Shown here piece after piece: positions 1 to 8,690 of a stretch of DNA of 38,668 nt (positions are counted from its first letter, which is position 1; every line of letters begins with the position of its first letter). Location of the stretch: NCBI GenBank assembly GCA_009786575.1, contig WQRV01000007.1, forward strand, positions 1 to 38,668, given 5' to 3'. Origin of the DNA: Chitinispirillia bacterium. Lineage in GTDB: Bacteria > Fibrobacterota > Chitinivibrionia > Chitinivibrionales > Chitinispirillaceae. Made by a program: the position numbers and the translations under genes. The notes below the pieces were generated by a model. That model searched no databases. It was not told the DNA's origin and saw only the letters and a list, made by a program, of their open reading frames with translations.

Positions 1-300
1 TGTCAGCATAAACGCTATGGCTAAGAAACACAGTGTGCCAAAAAATATATAATCGGCTGCAAACGGCGCTGAAACAAGCGCGGAGATTAGAGCGCCAATA
101 AGTAATACGCGTCTATGTTTATATAGAAACTCCATCACTCTGCAATAATTCTGATTGGCATTAAGAAGCGGTATTAAACCCGGTGATACAATTAGAGCAC
201 AGATTATTACAGCTACCCAAAAAGGTGTTAGTCCTAATTCTGCGCCCCAGATTATCAAAACTAAAGATAATATTACATTAAAAACAATCTTAAAATCCAT
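1..300 (-). CDS. Membrane protein, partial (3' end beyond window)
   Basis: Reading the minus strand from the ATG at 298-300 gives 100 codons without a stop, running off the left edge. The translation is strongly hydrophobic, with about three likely membrane segments (residues about 4-17, 21-42 and 66-99) joined by short basic turns such as YKHRR. I do not recognise the family. A Shine-Dalgarno-like GAGGGG six bases before the ATG supports this start. The frame stays open upstream to an in-frame ATG at 343-345, so a start 15 codons earlier is possible. The plus-strand reading frame at 155-409 is its antisense shadow. Function unknown; an integral inner-membrane protein is the safest statement. 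Confidence 0.7.
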   Translation of the reverse strand, partial: MDFKIVFNVILSLVLIIWGAELGLTPFWVAVIICALIVSPGLIPLLNANQNYCRVMEFLYKHRRVLLIGALISALVSAPFAADYIFFGTLCFLAIAFMLT

Positions 301-607
301 ATCGTTCCCCTCAGTTTGGATCAAATCTGCTATGCCTGTTGCCATAATACTACACTGCCCCGTTATTGCTGCGGATTCGATTTTTTGGCCGAAAGAATGC
401 CATTTTTAGATAATATATATAGATTCCCGGGAGAAATTCAAGGGGGATCGGGTGAAAATTCGGCTGAGGTTCCTGCATAAATCCCGCGGCATCTGCCTAA
501 AAACGTGTAAGTTATTGTAAATATTGACGATAGAGCGGTTTTGCGCGTAAAAATCCCGCCGGGGGGCCTGGCTGGGACGATTTTTTTTGCAAATTCCAAT
601 TTTATTA
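301..607. other. Intergenic region, mostly featureless
   Basis: This gap lies between the divergent genes at 300 (-) and 710 (+). It contains AT-rich patches (for example around 409-423) that could hold the promoter of the minus-strand gene, but I see no clear -35/-10 pair. No RNA gene or repeat was recognised. Confidence 0.4.
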
Positions 608-640
608 CTACCTACCTTGCTTGTCCATCATATATATTAA
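608..640 (+). promoter_or_regulatory. Conserved promoter motif, copy A
   Basis: A 33-nt segment ending in TATATATTAA is matched at 28 of 33 positions by the segment at 1591-1623 in front of yggS; the five differences are all transitions. The likely -10 box is TATATT at 633-638, giving a start point near 646 and a leader of about 64 nt before the ATG at 710. No good sigma70 -35 box sits 17 nt upstream. Conservation reaches well upstream of the -10, which suggests an activator site or a non-standard -35. Confidence 0.55.
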
Positions 641-709
641 TTTGTTGTATTGTTACTAAGTGTAAAAACCTTAAAAAAGCACAGAAATTGTGCGGACAGG
701 ATGTTTTCT

Positions 710-1516
710 ATGTGCAGATTTCAGGTGAAGGGCCGGGTTTTGTCGATGGCTGCCGCGGGTTGCCTGCTGGTTGCGGGGGTTGCGGGGGCGGATCAGTGCG
801 CGGTGGTTGACGAGGCGCAGGCCGCCAAGGCGCAGGCCATTCTCGCCGAGCGCCCCATGGTGCTCCATTACTGCGAGCCGTGCGGCGAGAAGGAGCCGGG
901 CGCTCCGTACGCGGTTGATACCGTTGGGGTTGCTGTCCACGGCGAGGGCAAGCGTGAGATATCCATCAACGGCAAGAAGGCAGACTTCGCGTACATATTT
1001 GTTAGGGTAGAGGCTGGTAAGTACGACAACATGGCGCTTTTGATCGGCTGTCCGGCCAAGGATGTGTCCCAGACCCTGGCGGTTGCCGGGGAGGGCGCGG
1101 AGCCGGCTGAAGAGCCTGTTGTAGAGGTGCCTGCCGCAGAGCCGCCGCATGTTGTTGCGGCGCCTATTGTCGATACGTCCGTTATCGCGGAGCCTGTCAC
1201 GACTGTTCCCCAGAGCGGCATGACGGCGTCTTACGTCTCCGGCGGCCGGATGGTGGGCACGGTCTATTTCTACCGCCACGGCAGCAGGATAATGAACTCG
1301 ACGCTTAGTATTTTCGACGCGGGCGGCAATCTTGTCAAGAGGATCGCCATCAGCGAAAGGGTACGGGGCGACAGGGAGAGCCGTGCGGTGGGGTCGTGGG
1401 ATCTGACGAGCATGACCGGCCGCACGGTGCGGGCCGGGACGTACACGGCCACCGGGAGGGTTGCCTCGCGGGGCGGCAAGGAAGAGGAAGTGTCGGTTAA
1501 GTTCAATCTCCGTTAA
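710..1516 (+). CDS. Secreted protein with C-terminal FlgD/Ig-like domain
   Basis: The 268-residue product starts with a basic region and a hydrophobic core ending in VAGVAGA, a typical Sec signal peptide. The N-terminal part (after the signal, to about residue 110) has a CEPCG motif plus a later GCP cysteine, possibly a disulfide or metal site. An Ala/Pro/Val/Glu-rich linker follows. The last ~85 residues resemble the FlgD-like beta domain that ends many secreted Fibrobacterota proteins (pattern VGSWDLTSMTGR..AGTY). The ATG at 710 is preferred because an AGG lies nine bases upstream; the ATG at 701 directly abuts that AGG. A strong terminator follows, so the gene is probably monocistronic. 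Function unknown; envelope or extracellular location is inferred. Confidence 0.75.
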   Translation: MCRFQVKGRVLSMAAAGCLLVAGVAGADQCAVVDEAQAAKAQAILAERPMVLHYCEPCGEKEPGAPYAVDTVGVAVHGEGKREISINGKKADFAYIFVRVEAGKYDNMALLIGCPAKDVSQTLAVAGEGAEPAEEPVVEVPAAEPPHVVAAPIVDTSVIAEPVTTVPQSGMTASYVSGGRMVGTVYFYRHGSRIMNSTLSIFDAGGNLVKRIAISERVRGDRESRAVGSWDLTSMTGRTVRAGTYTATGRVASRGGKEEEVSVKFNLR

Positions 1517-1530
1517 AGGTGCGGGAAATG

Positions 1531-1571
1531 CGGCGCGGGCGGCCGGTCTGGGGCCACGCGCCGTTTTTTTT
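1531..1571 (+). terminator. Rho-independent terminator
   Basis: A 7-bp GC stem (CGGCGCG / CGCGCCG) with an additional GGCC/GGCC pair inside is followed at once by eight T residues. It lies 15 nt after the stop of the secreted-protein gene and ends that transcript. Confidence 0.85.
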
Positions 1572-1590
1572 GTTTAATCCATACCTATTC

Positions 1591-1623
1591 TTACCTACTT
1601 TACTTGCCCATTATATATATTAA
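1591..1623 (+). promoter_or_regulatory. Conserved promoter motif, copy B (yggS)
   Basis: This is the second copy of the 33-nt motif found at 608-640. TATATT at 1616-1621 is the likely -10. The yggS ATG begins only eight bases after it, so the transcript should start at or within about two bases of the start codon. No Shine-Dalgarno sequence is possible in such a leader. Confidence 0.6.
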
Positions 1624-1629
1624 CCTATT

Positions 1630-2367
1630 ATGGACGATCTGGCCGGGCGGCTTTCGGATGTGCGGGGGAGGATTGAACGGGCCTGTTCCCGGGCGGGGCG
1701 GCCGGCTGCGTCCGTGCGCCTGATCGCCGTGACCAAGAACCACCCGGCGCAGACCGTGCAGGCGCTTATTGACCTGGGTGTGCGGGACATTGGCGAGAAC
1801 CGGGTGCAGGAGATTGAGGAGAAAGCGCCGGCGCTGACCGGGGAGTTCACGGTGCACATGATAGGGCACCTGCAGACCAACAAGGCGGGGAAGGTGTGGC
1901 CGCTGGCGGAGTGGATCCAGTCGGTTGACCGGGAGAGGCTGGTCCGGCGGCTTGAGGGGCTGTACGGCGGGGAAAACGGCCCATCGGCGGGATCGGCGCC
2001 TGATGGGCGCTGTAGGGGCGGCATCCGGCCGCCGGGGAAGAAGAAGGTGCTTGTCGAGGTAAATACATCCGGGGAGGAGTCGAAGTCCGGGTGCCGTCCC
2101 GAAGAGTGCCTGGGGTTGTGCGAGATCGTTGCTCGGAGCGCCGCGCTGGATCTGCGGGGGCTGATGACGATAGGGCCTTTGGGCGGGGACGAGCGGGCGG
2201 TGCGGAGGGCGTTCGCTCAGCTTCGGGAGTTATCCCGGACGTGCTGTACAGGGATTGAGGCGCCGGAGTTGTCGATGGGGATGAGCGGCGATTTTGAGTG
2301 GGCGGTTGAGGAGGGGGCCACGATGGTGCGCGTCGGCACGGTCCTCGTAGGCGGGCGGGTTTATTGA
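1630..2367 (+). CDS. yggS: PLP homeostasis protein, YggS/PLPBP family
   Basis: The product is 245 residues long and matches the YggS/YBL036C family, a TIM-barrel protein that binds pyridoxal phosphate and buffers PLP and amino-acid metabolism. Family marks are AVTKNH with the PLP lysine at K36, the IGENRVQE segment, HMIGHLQTNK, EVNTSGEESKSG, LMTIGP, LSMGMSGDFEWAVEEGATMVR and a final VRVGTVLVGGR-type motif. Between RRLEGLYGG and KKKVLVEVN there is an insertion of about 22 residues that the family lacks; the DNA there is a palindromic repeat also seen near 25892. The start lacks a Shine-Dalgarno and sits 8 nt after a -10 box, so the mRNA is probably leaderless. divIVA and yggU follow, a common neighbourhood for yggS. 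Confidence 0.92.
   Translation: MDDLAGRLSDVRGRIERACSRAGRPAASVRLIAVTKNHPAQTVQALIDLGVRDIGENRVQEIEEKAPALTGEFTVHMIGHLQTNKAGKVWPLAEWIQSVDRERLVRRLEGLYGGENGPSAGSAPDGRCRGGIRPPGKKKVLVEVNTSGEESKSGCRPEECLGLCEIVARSAALDLRGLMTIGPLGGDERAVRRAFAQLRELSRTCCTGIEAPELSMGMSGDFEWAVEEGATMVRVGTVLVGGRVY
2011..2036 (+). repeat. Palindromic repeat inserted within yggS
   Basis: The segment starts TGTAGGGGCGGC and closes with the complementary GGCCGCC, forming a short GC hairpin. An intergenic segment at 25892-25918 has the same layout (TGTAGGGGCGACC ... GGTCGCCC). It encodes part of the residues that interrupt the normal YggS alignment and keeps the reading frame open. Confidence 0.5.
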
Positions 2368-2375
2368 AAACTTGA

Positions 2376-2452
2376 TTGAATATTATACCCGTGCCGCTCT
2401 GCGACTGCACGACAACCGTGATGTCTCAGAGCGGCACGGGTATAATACTCAA
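2376..2452. repeat. Long-hairpin intergenic element, copy 1
   Basis: Two 26-nt arms (starting TTGAATATTATACCCG and ending with its complement) pair with a single mismatch around a loop containing CTGCACGACAACCGTGATGTC. Copies 2 and 3 share the AT-rich tips and the central box but not the stem middle. It begins 9 nt after the yggS stop and ends 80 nt before divIVA. Its function is unknown; see the finding on this family. Confidence 0.85.
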
Positions 2453-2532
2453 TTGTGGAGCCTATAAATTTTGATATTGACGCGGCGGGGAGCAGCCGTT
2501 GCCGCTAAAACATAAAAAAGAAGGGTTGGTTT

Positions 2533-3120
2533 ATGCATATTACGCCTCTTGACATCAGGAAACAGCCGTTTCCCCGCACGTTCCGCGGATTTGACCCGGA
2601 CGCGGTGAACAGCTTTTTGGAACACGTCGCCGGGGAGTACGAGGTGATCATCCGCCAGAACGACGCCTACGCGACGCAGGTGAAAAATCTGGAGCAGAAT
2701 CTCGAGAAGTTCAGGCAGATCGAGCAGGTGCTGAACGAGACGCTTCTTACCGCGCAGCGGACAAGCGACGAGGCGCGGGTCAACGCGCACAAGGAGGCGG
2801 ACCTCATCCTTAAGGACTCGCAGATCCGCGCCGACCGCTACGAGGACGAATCGCGCAACCGGGTCAGCAAGCTTGAGGGCGAGCTCGTATCCATCCGCAG
2901 CCAGCGTGACAGCTTTTTGGCGCGGTTCAAGGCTATGCTCCAAACGCAGCTCGACCTGCTCGAGGTGATAAGCGGCGACCTGCGCAGCGACGACGCGCAG
3001 GAACAGTCCGCGCCGCCGCCCCGCCAGCAGCAGCAGCTGCCGCCCAAGCGCGTGGCGGTAAAATCGCCGGACGACGCCACGATCGAGGACGTGCCGCCGC
3101 AGCCCGTCGTTGCCGGGTAA
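2533..3120 (+). CDS. divIVA: DivIVA-domain cell division/polarity protein
   Basis: The 195-residue protein begins with the DivIVA signature: MHITPLDIRKQPFPRTFRG, then FDPDAVNSFLE. A long heptad-rich coiled coil follows (about residues 35-150), then a Pro/Gln-rich tail. Proteins of this family bind negatively curved membrane at division sites and poles through the N-terminal domain and recruit partners through the coiled coil. The ATG has an AAGGG about seven bases upstream. The gene lies between yggS and a DUF167 gene; the yggS-...-divIVA association with division loci is common in many bacteria. DivIVA-domain proteins are best studied in Gram-positives, so the exact role here is inferred. 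A hairpin element occupies the upstream gap. Confidence 0.88.
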   Translation: MHITPLDIRKQPFPRTFRGFDPDAVNSFLEHVAGEYEVIIRQNDAYATQVKNLEQNLEKFRQIEQVLNETLLTAQRTSDEARVNAHKEADLILKDSQIRADRYEDESRNRVSKLEGELVSIRSQRDSFLARFKAMLQTQLDLLEVISGDLRSDDAQEQSAPPPRQQQQLPPKRVAVKSPDDATIEDVPPQPVVAG

Positions 3121-3201
3121 GGCTGATGCGGGGAGAGATCGATGCGGTGCGATTGCGCGACATCCACACGGCGTCTTTCAGCAATGCGGGCGGCTTGACT
3201 G

Positions 3202-3474
3202 ATGGCGGCGATTGATGTAAGGCTGAAACCGAGGGCGGGCAGGTGCGCGGTAAAGGTGTGCGGGCCGCGCAGCGTGGAGATATCGGTAACGTCTCCGCCG
3301 GCCGATAACAGGGCCAACGAGCAGTTAGTTGAGTATCTGGCGGATATCCTCGGCGTCAGCAAGTCGTCCTTAACTATAATCAAAGGCGGGCACAGCCGTA
3401 ATAAGGTCGTAGAGGCTGCGGGGTTAACGGAGAGCGGTATTGATGACAGGCTGCAAAAGCTGTCATTGCCATAA
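3202..3474 (+). CDS. yggU: DUF167 / YggU family protein
   Basis: The 90-residue product is a full-length DUF167 protein, with the KPRAGR start, the PADNRANEQLVEYLADILGV core and the IIKGGHSRNKVV segment that typify the family. The biochemical role of the family is not established; it often sits beside yggS and yggT. A stop codon lies two codons upstream in frame, so this ATG is the first possible start. There is no visible Shine-Dalgarno. A 29-codon frame (3126-3215, preceded by AAGG) overlaps the start by 14 nt and might couple translation, but I cannot support it as a gene. Hairpin element copy 2 begins 12 nt after the stop. Confidence 0.85.
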   Translation: MAAIDVRLKPRAGRCAVKVCGPRSVEISVTSPPADNRANEQLVEYLADILGVSKSSLTIIKGGHSRNKVVEAAGLTESGIDDRLQKLSLP

Positions 3475-3486
3475 ATATTGAAGAAA

Positions 3487-3569
3487 CGGTTAAATATTAT
3501 ACCCGCACCGCCCGCCGGCTGTACGGCAGCCGTGATGCCGGCGGACGGTACAGGCATAATATTTAACCG
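3487..3569. repeat. Long-hairpin intergenic element, copy 2
   Basis: Terminal arms CGGTTAAATATTAT... and ...ATAATATTTAACCG pair over more than 30 positions with four mismatches, all A-C or C-A. These would become G-U pairs in RNA from the minus strand. The central box reads CTGTACGGCAGCCGTGATGCC. The right flank (GAATCTATAAA) resembles that of copy 1 (GAGCCTATAAA), so the conserved unit extends past the arm. It sits 54 nt before punA. Confidence 0.88.
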
Positions 3570-3623
3570 GTGAATCTATAAAGGCAAATATCAACTATTA
3601 ACATATTACGGACGGAGGATAGA

Positions 3624-4445
3624 ATGGCGGAACTGTTTGAGATGATTCAGGAAGCGAAAAAGTTTATAGAGAGCAAAACAAAGGTATCGCCGAAATACGG
3701 CATCATCCTTGGTACAGGCTTAGGAAAACTTGCCGGCAGCATTAAGGTTGAGACCGCTATAAGCTACGCGGATATCCCGCATTTCCCCACGTCAACCGTT
3801 GAGTCGCACGCGGGCAGGCTGCTTCTGGGCACCATTTCCGGCAAGCCGGTGGCGGCCATGCAGGGGCGTTTCCATTTTTATGAGGGGTATTCGATGCAGC
3901 AGATCGTCTTCCCCGTGCGTGTGATGAAGTTTATGGGCGTTGAGGCCCTCTTTGTGTCGAACGCCTGCGGCGGCATCAACCCGCACTTTTCGCCGGGGAC
4001 GCTCATGGCGATTACCGACCACATAAGCTTGCTCCCCGGCAACCCGCTAATAGGCCCCAACGACGAGCGCATAGGCCCGCGCTTTCCCGATATGTCGGAG
4101 CCGTATTCGAATGAACTGATAAATCTGGCTATGAAGGCCGCGCTTGAAAACAACATAAGGCTCGAGCGCGGCGTTTACGCTTCGATGACCGGCCCGTCGC
4201 TCGAAACGCGCGCGGAGTACCGCATGCTCAAAACGCTTGGGGCTGATGTAATAGGCATGAGCACGGTGCCGGAGGTGATCGCCGCCGTCCACGCCGGGCT
4301 TAAAGTTATGGGCATCTCGGTAATTACCGACTCCTGCCTGCCCGACGCTCTGGAACCGGCTACGCTCGACAAGATACTCGCGGCCGCGGCAACCGCCGAG
4401 CCGTCTCTCGTGAAACTGATAGAAAAGGTTATGCAGGCGCTATGA
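3624..4445 (+). CDS. punA: Purine nucleoside phosphorylase (PNP/MTAP family)
   Basis: The 273-residue enzyme belongs to the trimeric PNP/MTAP family, which splits purine nucleosides with phosphate into base plus ribose-1-phosphate. Visible marks are [11 protein letters not shown] near residue 26, the phosphate-site stretch [35 protein letters not shown], and [10 protein letters not shown] with the base-contacting Glu. The position that is Asn in 6-oxopurine-specific PNPs (human Asn243) is Asp236 here (VITDS), as in MTAP-type enzymes and some bacterial PNPs. Substrate range (inosine/guanosine versus adenosine) is therefore uncertain. A GGAGG-type site (GACGGAGGATAGA) precedes the ATG. The stop overlaps the ileS start (ATGA), so the two are co-translated as the head of the operon that runs to lptA. 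Confidence 0.92.
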   Translation: MAELFEMIQEAKKFIESKTKVSPKYGIILGTGLGKLAGSIKVETAISYADIPHFPTSTVESHAGRLLLGTISGKPVAAMQGRFHFYEGYSMQQIVFPVRVMKFMGVEALFVSNACGGINPHFSPGTLMAITDHISLLPGNPLIGPNDERIGPRFPDMSEPYSNELINLAMKAALENNIRLERGVYASMTGPSLETRAEYRMLKTLGADVIGMSTVPEVIAAVHAGLKVMGISVITDSCLPDALEPATLDKILAAAATAEPSLVKLIEKVMQAL

Positions 4446-7400
4446 TGAAACCCGAAGGACTCTTTGAACCGGTAAACTCACAGATCCGCTTTCCAGAAAT
4501 AGAGCGCGGCGTGCTTGACTTATGGGAGAGGGAGAAAACATTTCAGGCATCACTCGATGCGACAGCCGGGAAGGACGCGTTTGTGTTCTACGACGGCCCG
4601 CCGTTTGCCACCGGGCTTCCGCACTACGGGCATTTACTGGCGGGAACGCTCAAGGACATTATTCCCAGATACTGGACGATGCGTGGGTACCATGTAGACA
4701 GGCGGTTCGGGTGGGACTGCCACGGCTTGCCCGTTGAGAATGAGATGGAGAAGGAGTTTAAGGTGTCGGGGAAGCGCGACATCGAGAAACTCGGCATCCA
4801 CCTGTTTAATGAGGCTTGCAGGTCGATTGTGCTGAGATATACGGGTCAGTGGGAGACGGTCGTCAACAGGATGGGGCGCTGGGTCGATTTTGTCAACCAG
4901 TACCGGACGATGGACCCGCCTTATATGGAGAGCATCTGGTGGGTGTTCCGGCAGATGTGGGACAAGGGGCTGATATACAGTGGGTTTCGGGTGCAGCCGT
5001 ACTGCCCGCGCTGCGCGACGCCGCTGTCTAATTTCGAGGTTAACGAGGGATACAAGGAGATAAGCGGCCCGTCTATCACCGTATCATTTCCGTTAGTTGA
5101 TGATCCCTCTGCGAAAATTCTGGTATGGACGACCACGCCCTGGACGCTGCCGTCCAATGTGGCGCTTGCGGTTGGCTCTGATATCGCGTATGTCAAGATT
5201 AAGGACGGCGATAATACCTATATTATGGCGAAAGACCGGCTTAGCGCGTATTATAAGGACGTGTCTGCGGTTGAAATCATCAAGGAACTGAAAGGCAGTG
5301 ACCTTGTGGGGCTGCGTTATGTGCCGATGTTTGATTTCTTTAAGGATAGGGACCCCAAATTCTTCGCCGTAACCGCCGCCGCCTTCGTGTCAACGGAAGA
5401 CGGCACAGGGATCGTCCACATCGCTCCCGCTTTTGGCGAGGATGACTTTCAGGTGGGGCAAAAACTGGGGCTGCCGATTGTTTGCCCTGTTGACGATGAG
5501 GGAAAGTTTACGGATGAGGCAGCGCCGTGGGCCGGCAAGCTTGTTTATACGGCAGATGACGAGATTACCAGAACGATAAAGTCATCCGGCAGGCTGTTCC
5601 ACAAAACAACCGCCGTCCACCGCTACCCGCACTGCTACCGCTGCGATACGGCGTTGATTTACAAAGCGATAACGACGTGGTTCATGAAGATCGAGCCGCT
5701 CAAACCCAATATGCTCGATAACAATCAGCAAATACACTGGGTCCCGCCGCATTTACAAAACGGGCGCTTCGGCAAGGGGATAGAGAGCGCGCCGGACTGG
5801 AATATCTCGCGGAACAGGTACTGGGGTACGCCGATACCGGTGTGGCTGTGCGATTGCGGGCACCGGGAGTGCGTGGGCGGGCTTGATGAATTGCATAATT
5901 TGGTTGGTGGCGGCGATAAATCCGCGGGGCAGGACATTCACGCGAAGACGGCGCAGAAAGTTCAGGACAGTTTGAAGACGGACGACGCGGCGAAGAGATT
6001 GTCCGACGCGGGGATCGACCCCTCATGGGCGCAGCGGCTGAGGGACGTTAAGATTAGTTCCGTCGATATCCACCGCCATATAGTTGACGAACTGGAAGCA
6101 AAATGCCCCAAATGCGGCGCGCTTATGAAGAGGACTTCGGAGGTGCTTGACTGCTGGTTCGAGTCGGGGTCTATGCCGTACGCGCAGCAACACTATCCGT
6201 TCGAGAACAAGGAAGTATTCGAGAAGAATTTCCCGGCTGATTTTATCGCGGAGGGGTTAGACCAGACGCGCGGATGGTTTTACACGCTGACGGTCCTCGC
6301 CGGCGCGCTCTTCTCCAAGCCGGCGTTCAAGAACGTAATCGTCAACGGCATCATACTTGCCGAGGACGGGAAGAAGTTATCTAAGCGTCTGCGCAACTAC
6401 GCGCCGCCGGAGGATGTGCTTAATCAGCTTGGGGCGGACGCGCTGAGGCTATTTTTGATCAATTCCCCCGCCGTCAAGGCAGAGGATTTGCGGTTTTCGG
6501 AGAAGGGTGTGATGGAGATGTCGCGGGCGGTGCTGCTGCCGTTCTGGAACGCGTATTCGTTCTTCGTTACGTATGCCAATGTTGACGGGTGGAAGCCGTT
6601 TGGATTAGAGCCTCCCCGGGGCGGGACGGAGCTTGACAGGTGGATAATATCTTTACTTAATGATGTCATAGCGCTGGTCAACAAAGAGATGGAGCAGTAT
6701 AATCTCTACAAGGTCGTCCCGCACCTCGTAGACTTTATAGACAACCTGACCAACTGGTACATCCGCCGCAGCCGCCGCCGCTTTTGGAAGAGCGAGAACG
6801 ACGGCGACAAGGATGTGGCGTACGGGACGCTCTACTACGTCCTCGTACAGTTCTCGAAGGTGATGGCGCCGTTTTTGCCGTTTGTTACCGAGGCAATTTA
6901 CCGCAACCTCGTCAACCGCAACCTCATCAACGGCAAACCCGGCGGCGAGCCGGCAAGCGTGCATCTGTCCCCGTATCCTTCAGCAATCAAATCGGCAATA
7001 GATGAGCCCCTTGAACTGAAGATGCAGATGATACGCCGGGCCGTAACAATGGGCCGCGCGCTGCGCAGCCGCTTTACCATCAAAACGCGCCAGCCGCTGA
7101 GCGAATTTACGGTCGTTGCGGCAGACAGGAAGAAGATCGAGTTGATAAAAGATATGGAAGAGCTTATCAAGGACGAGCTCAACGTCAAAAAGGTGATATT
7201 CGACTCGGAGGAGGAGCGCGTCGTCAGCATATCCGCTAAACCTAACTTCAAAAAATTAGGAAAAGTCTTCGGCCAGAGGATGAAGGAAGCGTCGGCTGTC
7301 ATTGAGAAGTTTACCGCGGCGGATATCAAGAATCTCGAAAAGGGCGGTACGATTGATGTCATCGGGACATCCTTAACATACGATGATATAGAGATCCGCC

Positions 7401-7753
7401 GCGTCAAGCGCGAGGGTTTTGAGGTGGAGACCGAAGGCGAGCTGACGGTCGGCCTAGAAATCACCATCACCCCGGAATTAAAGAAAGAGTGCATGGCCCG
7501 CGAGTTTGTCAACCGCGTACAAAACCGCCGCAAGGACACCGGGCTGAACGTGACGGACAGGATTGTCATCCGCTGCTCATGCCCTCCCGAAATCAGGGAG
7601 GCGCTTGAAGCGTTCAGGGACTATGTTTGTTCGGAGACGCTGGCGGTTGACATTAAATATGAACCGGAATCCGGTATCAGGGATGGCGGGCGTGTTGATG
7701 TTGAGGGGCAGGAAGTGGTAATTGGCGTAGAGAAAACAGAAAACGGCGGTTGA
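4442..7753 (+). CDS. ileS: Isoleucyl-tRNA synthetase, eukaryote-like type (IleS2)
   Basis: The 1103-residue class I synthetase charges tRNA-Ile. The HIGH motif is HYGH (residues 61-64) within [12 protein letters not shown] and the KMSKS motif is KLSKR (645-649). The CP1 editing domain is present ([27 protein letters not shown]), as are the [11 protein letters not shown] and DQTRGWFY segments. The HYGH and KLSKR forms and the [10 protein letters not shown] context place it in the second, eukaryote-like clade, known for intrinsic mupirocin tolerance in several bacteria. A run of about 45 residues between [11 protein letters not shown] and the [10 protein letters not shown] segment is longer than I expect for the family. 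The first ATG overlaps the punA stop; an adjacent second ATG is equally possible. The next gene starts 4 nt after the stop. Confidence 0.96.
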   Translation: MMKPEGLFEPVNSQIRFPEIERGVLDLWEREKTFQASLDATAGKDAFVFYDGPPFATGLPHYGHLLAGTLKDIIPRYWTMRGYHVDRRFGWDCHGLPVENEMEKEFKVSGKRDIEKLGIHLFNEACRSIVLRYTGQWETVVNRMGRWVDFVNQYRTMDPPYMESIWWVFRQMWDKGLIYSGFRVQPYCPRCATPLSNFEVNEGYKEISGPSITVSFPLVDDPSAKILVWTTTPWTLPSNVALAVGSDIAYVKIKDGDNTYIMAKDRLSAYYKDVSAVEIIKELKGSDLVGLRYVPMFDFFKDRDPKFFAVTAAAFVSTEDGTGIVHIAPAFGEDDFQVGQKLGLPIVCPVDDEGKFTDEAAPWAGKLVYTADDEITRTIKSSGRLFHKTTAVHRYPHCYRCDTALIYKAITTWFMKIEPLKPNMLDNNQQIHWVPPHLQNGRFGKGIESAPDWNISRNRYWGTPIPVWLCDCGHRECVGGLDELHNLVGGGDKSAGQDIHAKTAQKVQDSLKTDDAAKRLSDAGIDPSWAQRLRDVKISSVDIHRHIVDELEAKCPKCGALMKRTSEVLDCWFESGSMPYAQQHYPFENKEVFEKNFPADFIAEGLDQTRGWFYTLTVLAGALFSKPAFKNVIVNGIILAEDGKKLSKRLRNYAPPEDVLNQLGADALRLFLINSPAVKAEDLRFSEKGVMEMSRAVLLPFWNAYSFFVTYANVDGWKPFGLEPPRGGTELDRWIISLLNDVIALVNKEMEQYNLYKVVPHLVDFIDNLTNWYIRRSRRRFWKSENDGDKDVAYGTLYYVLVQFSKVMAPFLPFVTEAIYRNLVNRNLINGKPGGEPASVHLSPYPSAIKSAIDEPLELKMQMIRRAVTMGRALRSRFTIKTRQPLSEFTVVAADRKKIELIKDMEELIKDELNVKKVIFDSEEERVVSISAKPNFKKLGKVFGQRMKEASAVIEKFTAADIKNLEKGGTIDVIGTSLTYDDIEIRRVKREGFEVETEGELTVGLEITITPELKKECMAREFVNRVQNRRKDTGLNVTDRIVIRCSCPPEIREALEAFRDYVCSETLAVDIKYEPESGIRDGGRVDVEGQEVVIGVEKTENGG

Positions 7754-7757
7754 TCAC

Positions 7758-8690
7758 GTGGGGCTCTTGAAGAAGATATTTCCCCGAAAGTTCCGGCATT
7801 TTCTGCTGGGGCTTCTTGCGAAATCAGGTTTCGCGACAGGGAAGATGCTGCCGCGCAGTATCGGGCTTGCGCTGTTTTCGGCAGCGGGGGCTGTATGTTA
7901 TTATCTCTTGCCGAAAGACAGAAAGCAGACCATCCGCAACTTGAAAATTGTTTTTGGAGAGGAGTGGAGCGATAAAAAAATCCGCGCCACCGCCAAAGCG
8001 GTTTTCGTATCATTGGGAAAAAACCTTTTCGACGCCGTTCACTTAAAAACTGTACGCGCGAAGAAGTTTTATCAGGCATTCACGCACGACGACCTCAGCT
8101 GTATCGCCGAGGTAAAGAAAGAGGGCAAGGGGGCGGTTTTCATCACCGCGCACCTTGGGTGTTTTGAGATGCTCCTGCACTACTTCGCGCGCAGCGGCTT
8201 CGATGGCGTTATAGTGGGGCGGGCGTTTAAGAATACGGCGATAGACGAGGTTGTGCGCAAGATGCGCAGCGGGCCGGGCATAGAATACATAGACCGCTCC
8301 GAAGACCCCCGCAAAATAGTGCGGCGATTGCGTGAAGGCAAAATGATGGGCGCGCTGATTGATCAGGACACAAACGTCGAAGGCGTATTCGCCGATTTTT
8401 TGGGGTATCCGGCGTTTACGCCTTCGAGCGCGGTGCGGTTCGCAATGAAGTTCGGCATGCCGGTAATCGTATCGGTAACGGCCCGTACGGAGGGCGGCAA
8501 GCACCACGTATTCGTCAGCGACCGGGTCACATACGTTAAAACAGACGACTTCGAGGCCGATCTTTTGTCGGTCATTCAGAAGATAAACGGCATCATCGGC
8601 GGCTACATCCGCAAATACCCCGAGCAGTGGGTGTGGATGCACGACCGGTGGAAGACGAAACCTCCTGTAAAGGATACGGTTGACAAATGA
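7758..8690 (+). CDS. Lipid A acyltransferase, LpxL/HtrB-like
   Basis: The 310-residue protein matches the lysophospholipid acyltransferase family that adds secondary acyl chains to lipid A at the inner membrane. The catalytic HX4(D/E) box is seen in FITAHLGCFEML. Other marks are IDRSEDPRKIVRRLREG, GALIDQDTNVEGVF, the FLGYPAFTPSSAVRFA region and a terminal PEQWVWMHDRWK. The N-terminus is a short hydrophobic anchor. The GTG at 7758 follows the ileS stop by 4 nt; only a weak Shine-Dalgarno is visible, so translational coupling is likely. The stop overlaps the lptC start. Whether it acts on Kdo2-lipid IVA as LpxL or LpxM cannot be decided from sequence alone. Confidence 0.88.
   Translation: MGLLKKIFPRKFRHFLLGLLAKSGFATGKMLPRSIGLALFSAAGAVCYYLLPKDRKQTIRNLKIVFGEEWSDKKIRATAKAVFVSLGKNLFDAVHLKTVRAKKFYQAFTHDDLSCIAEVKKEGKGAVFITAHLGCFEMLLHYFARSGFDGVIVGRAFKNTAIDEVVRKMRSGPGIEYIDRSEDPRKIVRRLREGKMMGALIDQDTNVEGVFADFLGYPAFTPSSAVRFAMKFGMPVIVSVTARTEGGKHHVFVSDRVTYVKTDDFEADLLSVIQKINGIIGGYIRKYPEQWVWMHDRWKTKPPVKDTVDK

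Noticed and set aside
155-409. Plus-strand 84-codon frame
   Set aside because: It is antisense to a better minus-strand membrane protein with a ribosome site and strong hydrophobic pattern.
3126-3215. 29-codon frame overlapping the DUF167 start
   Set aside because: Too short and without homology; it may help coupling but cannot be supported as a gene.
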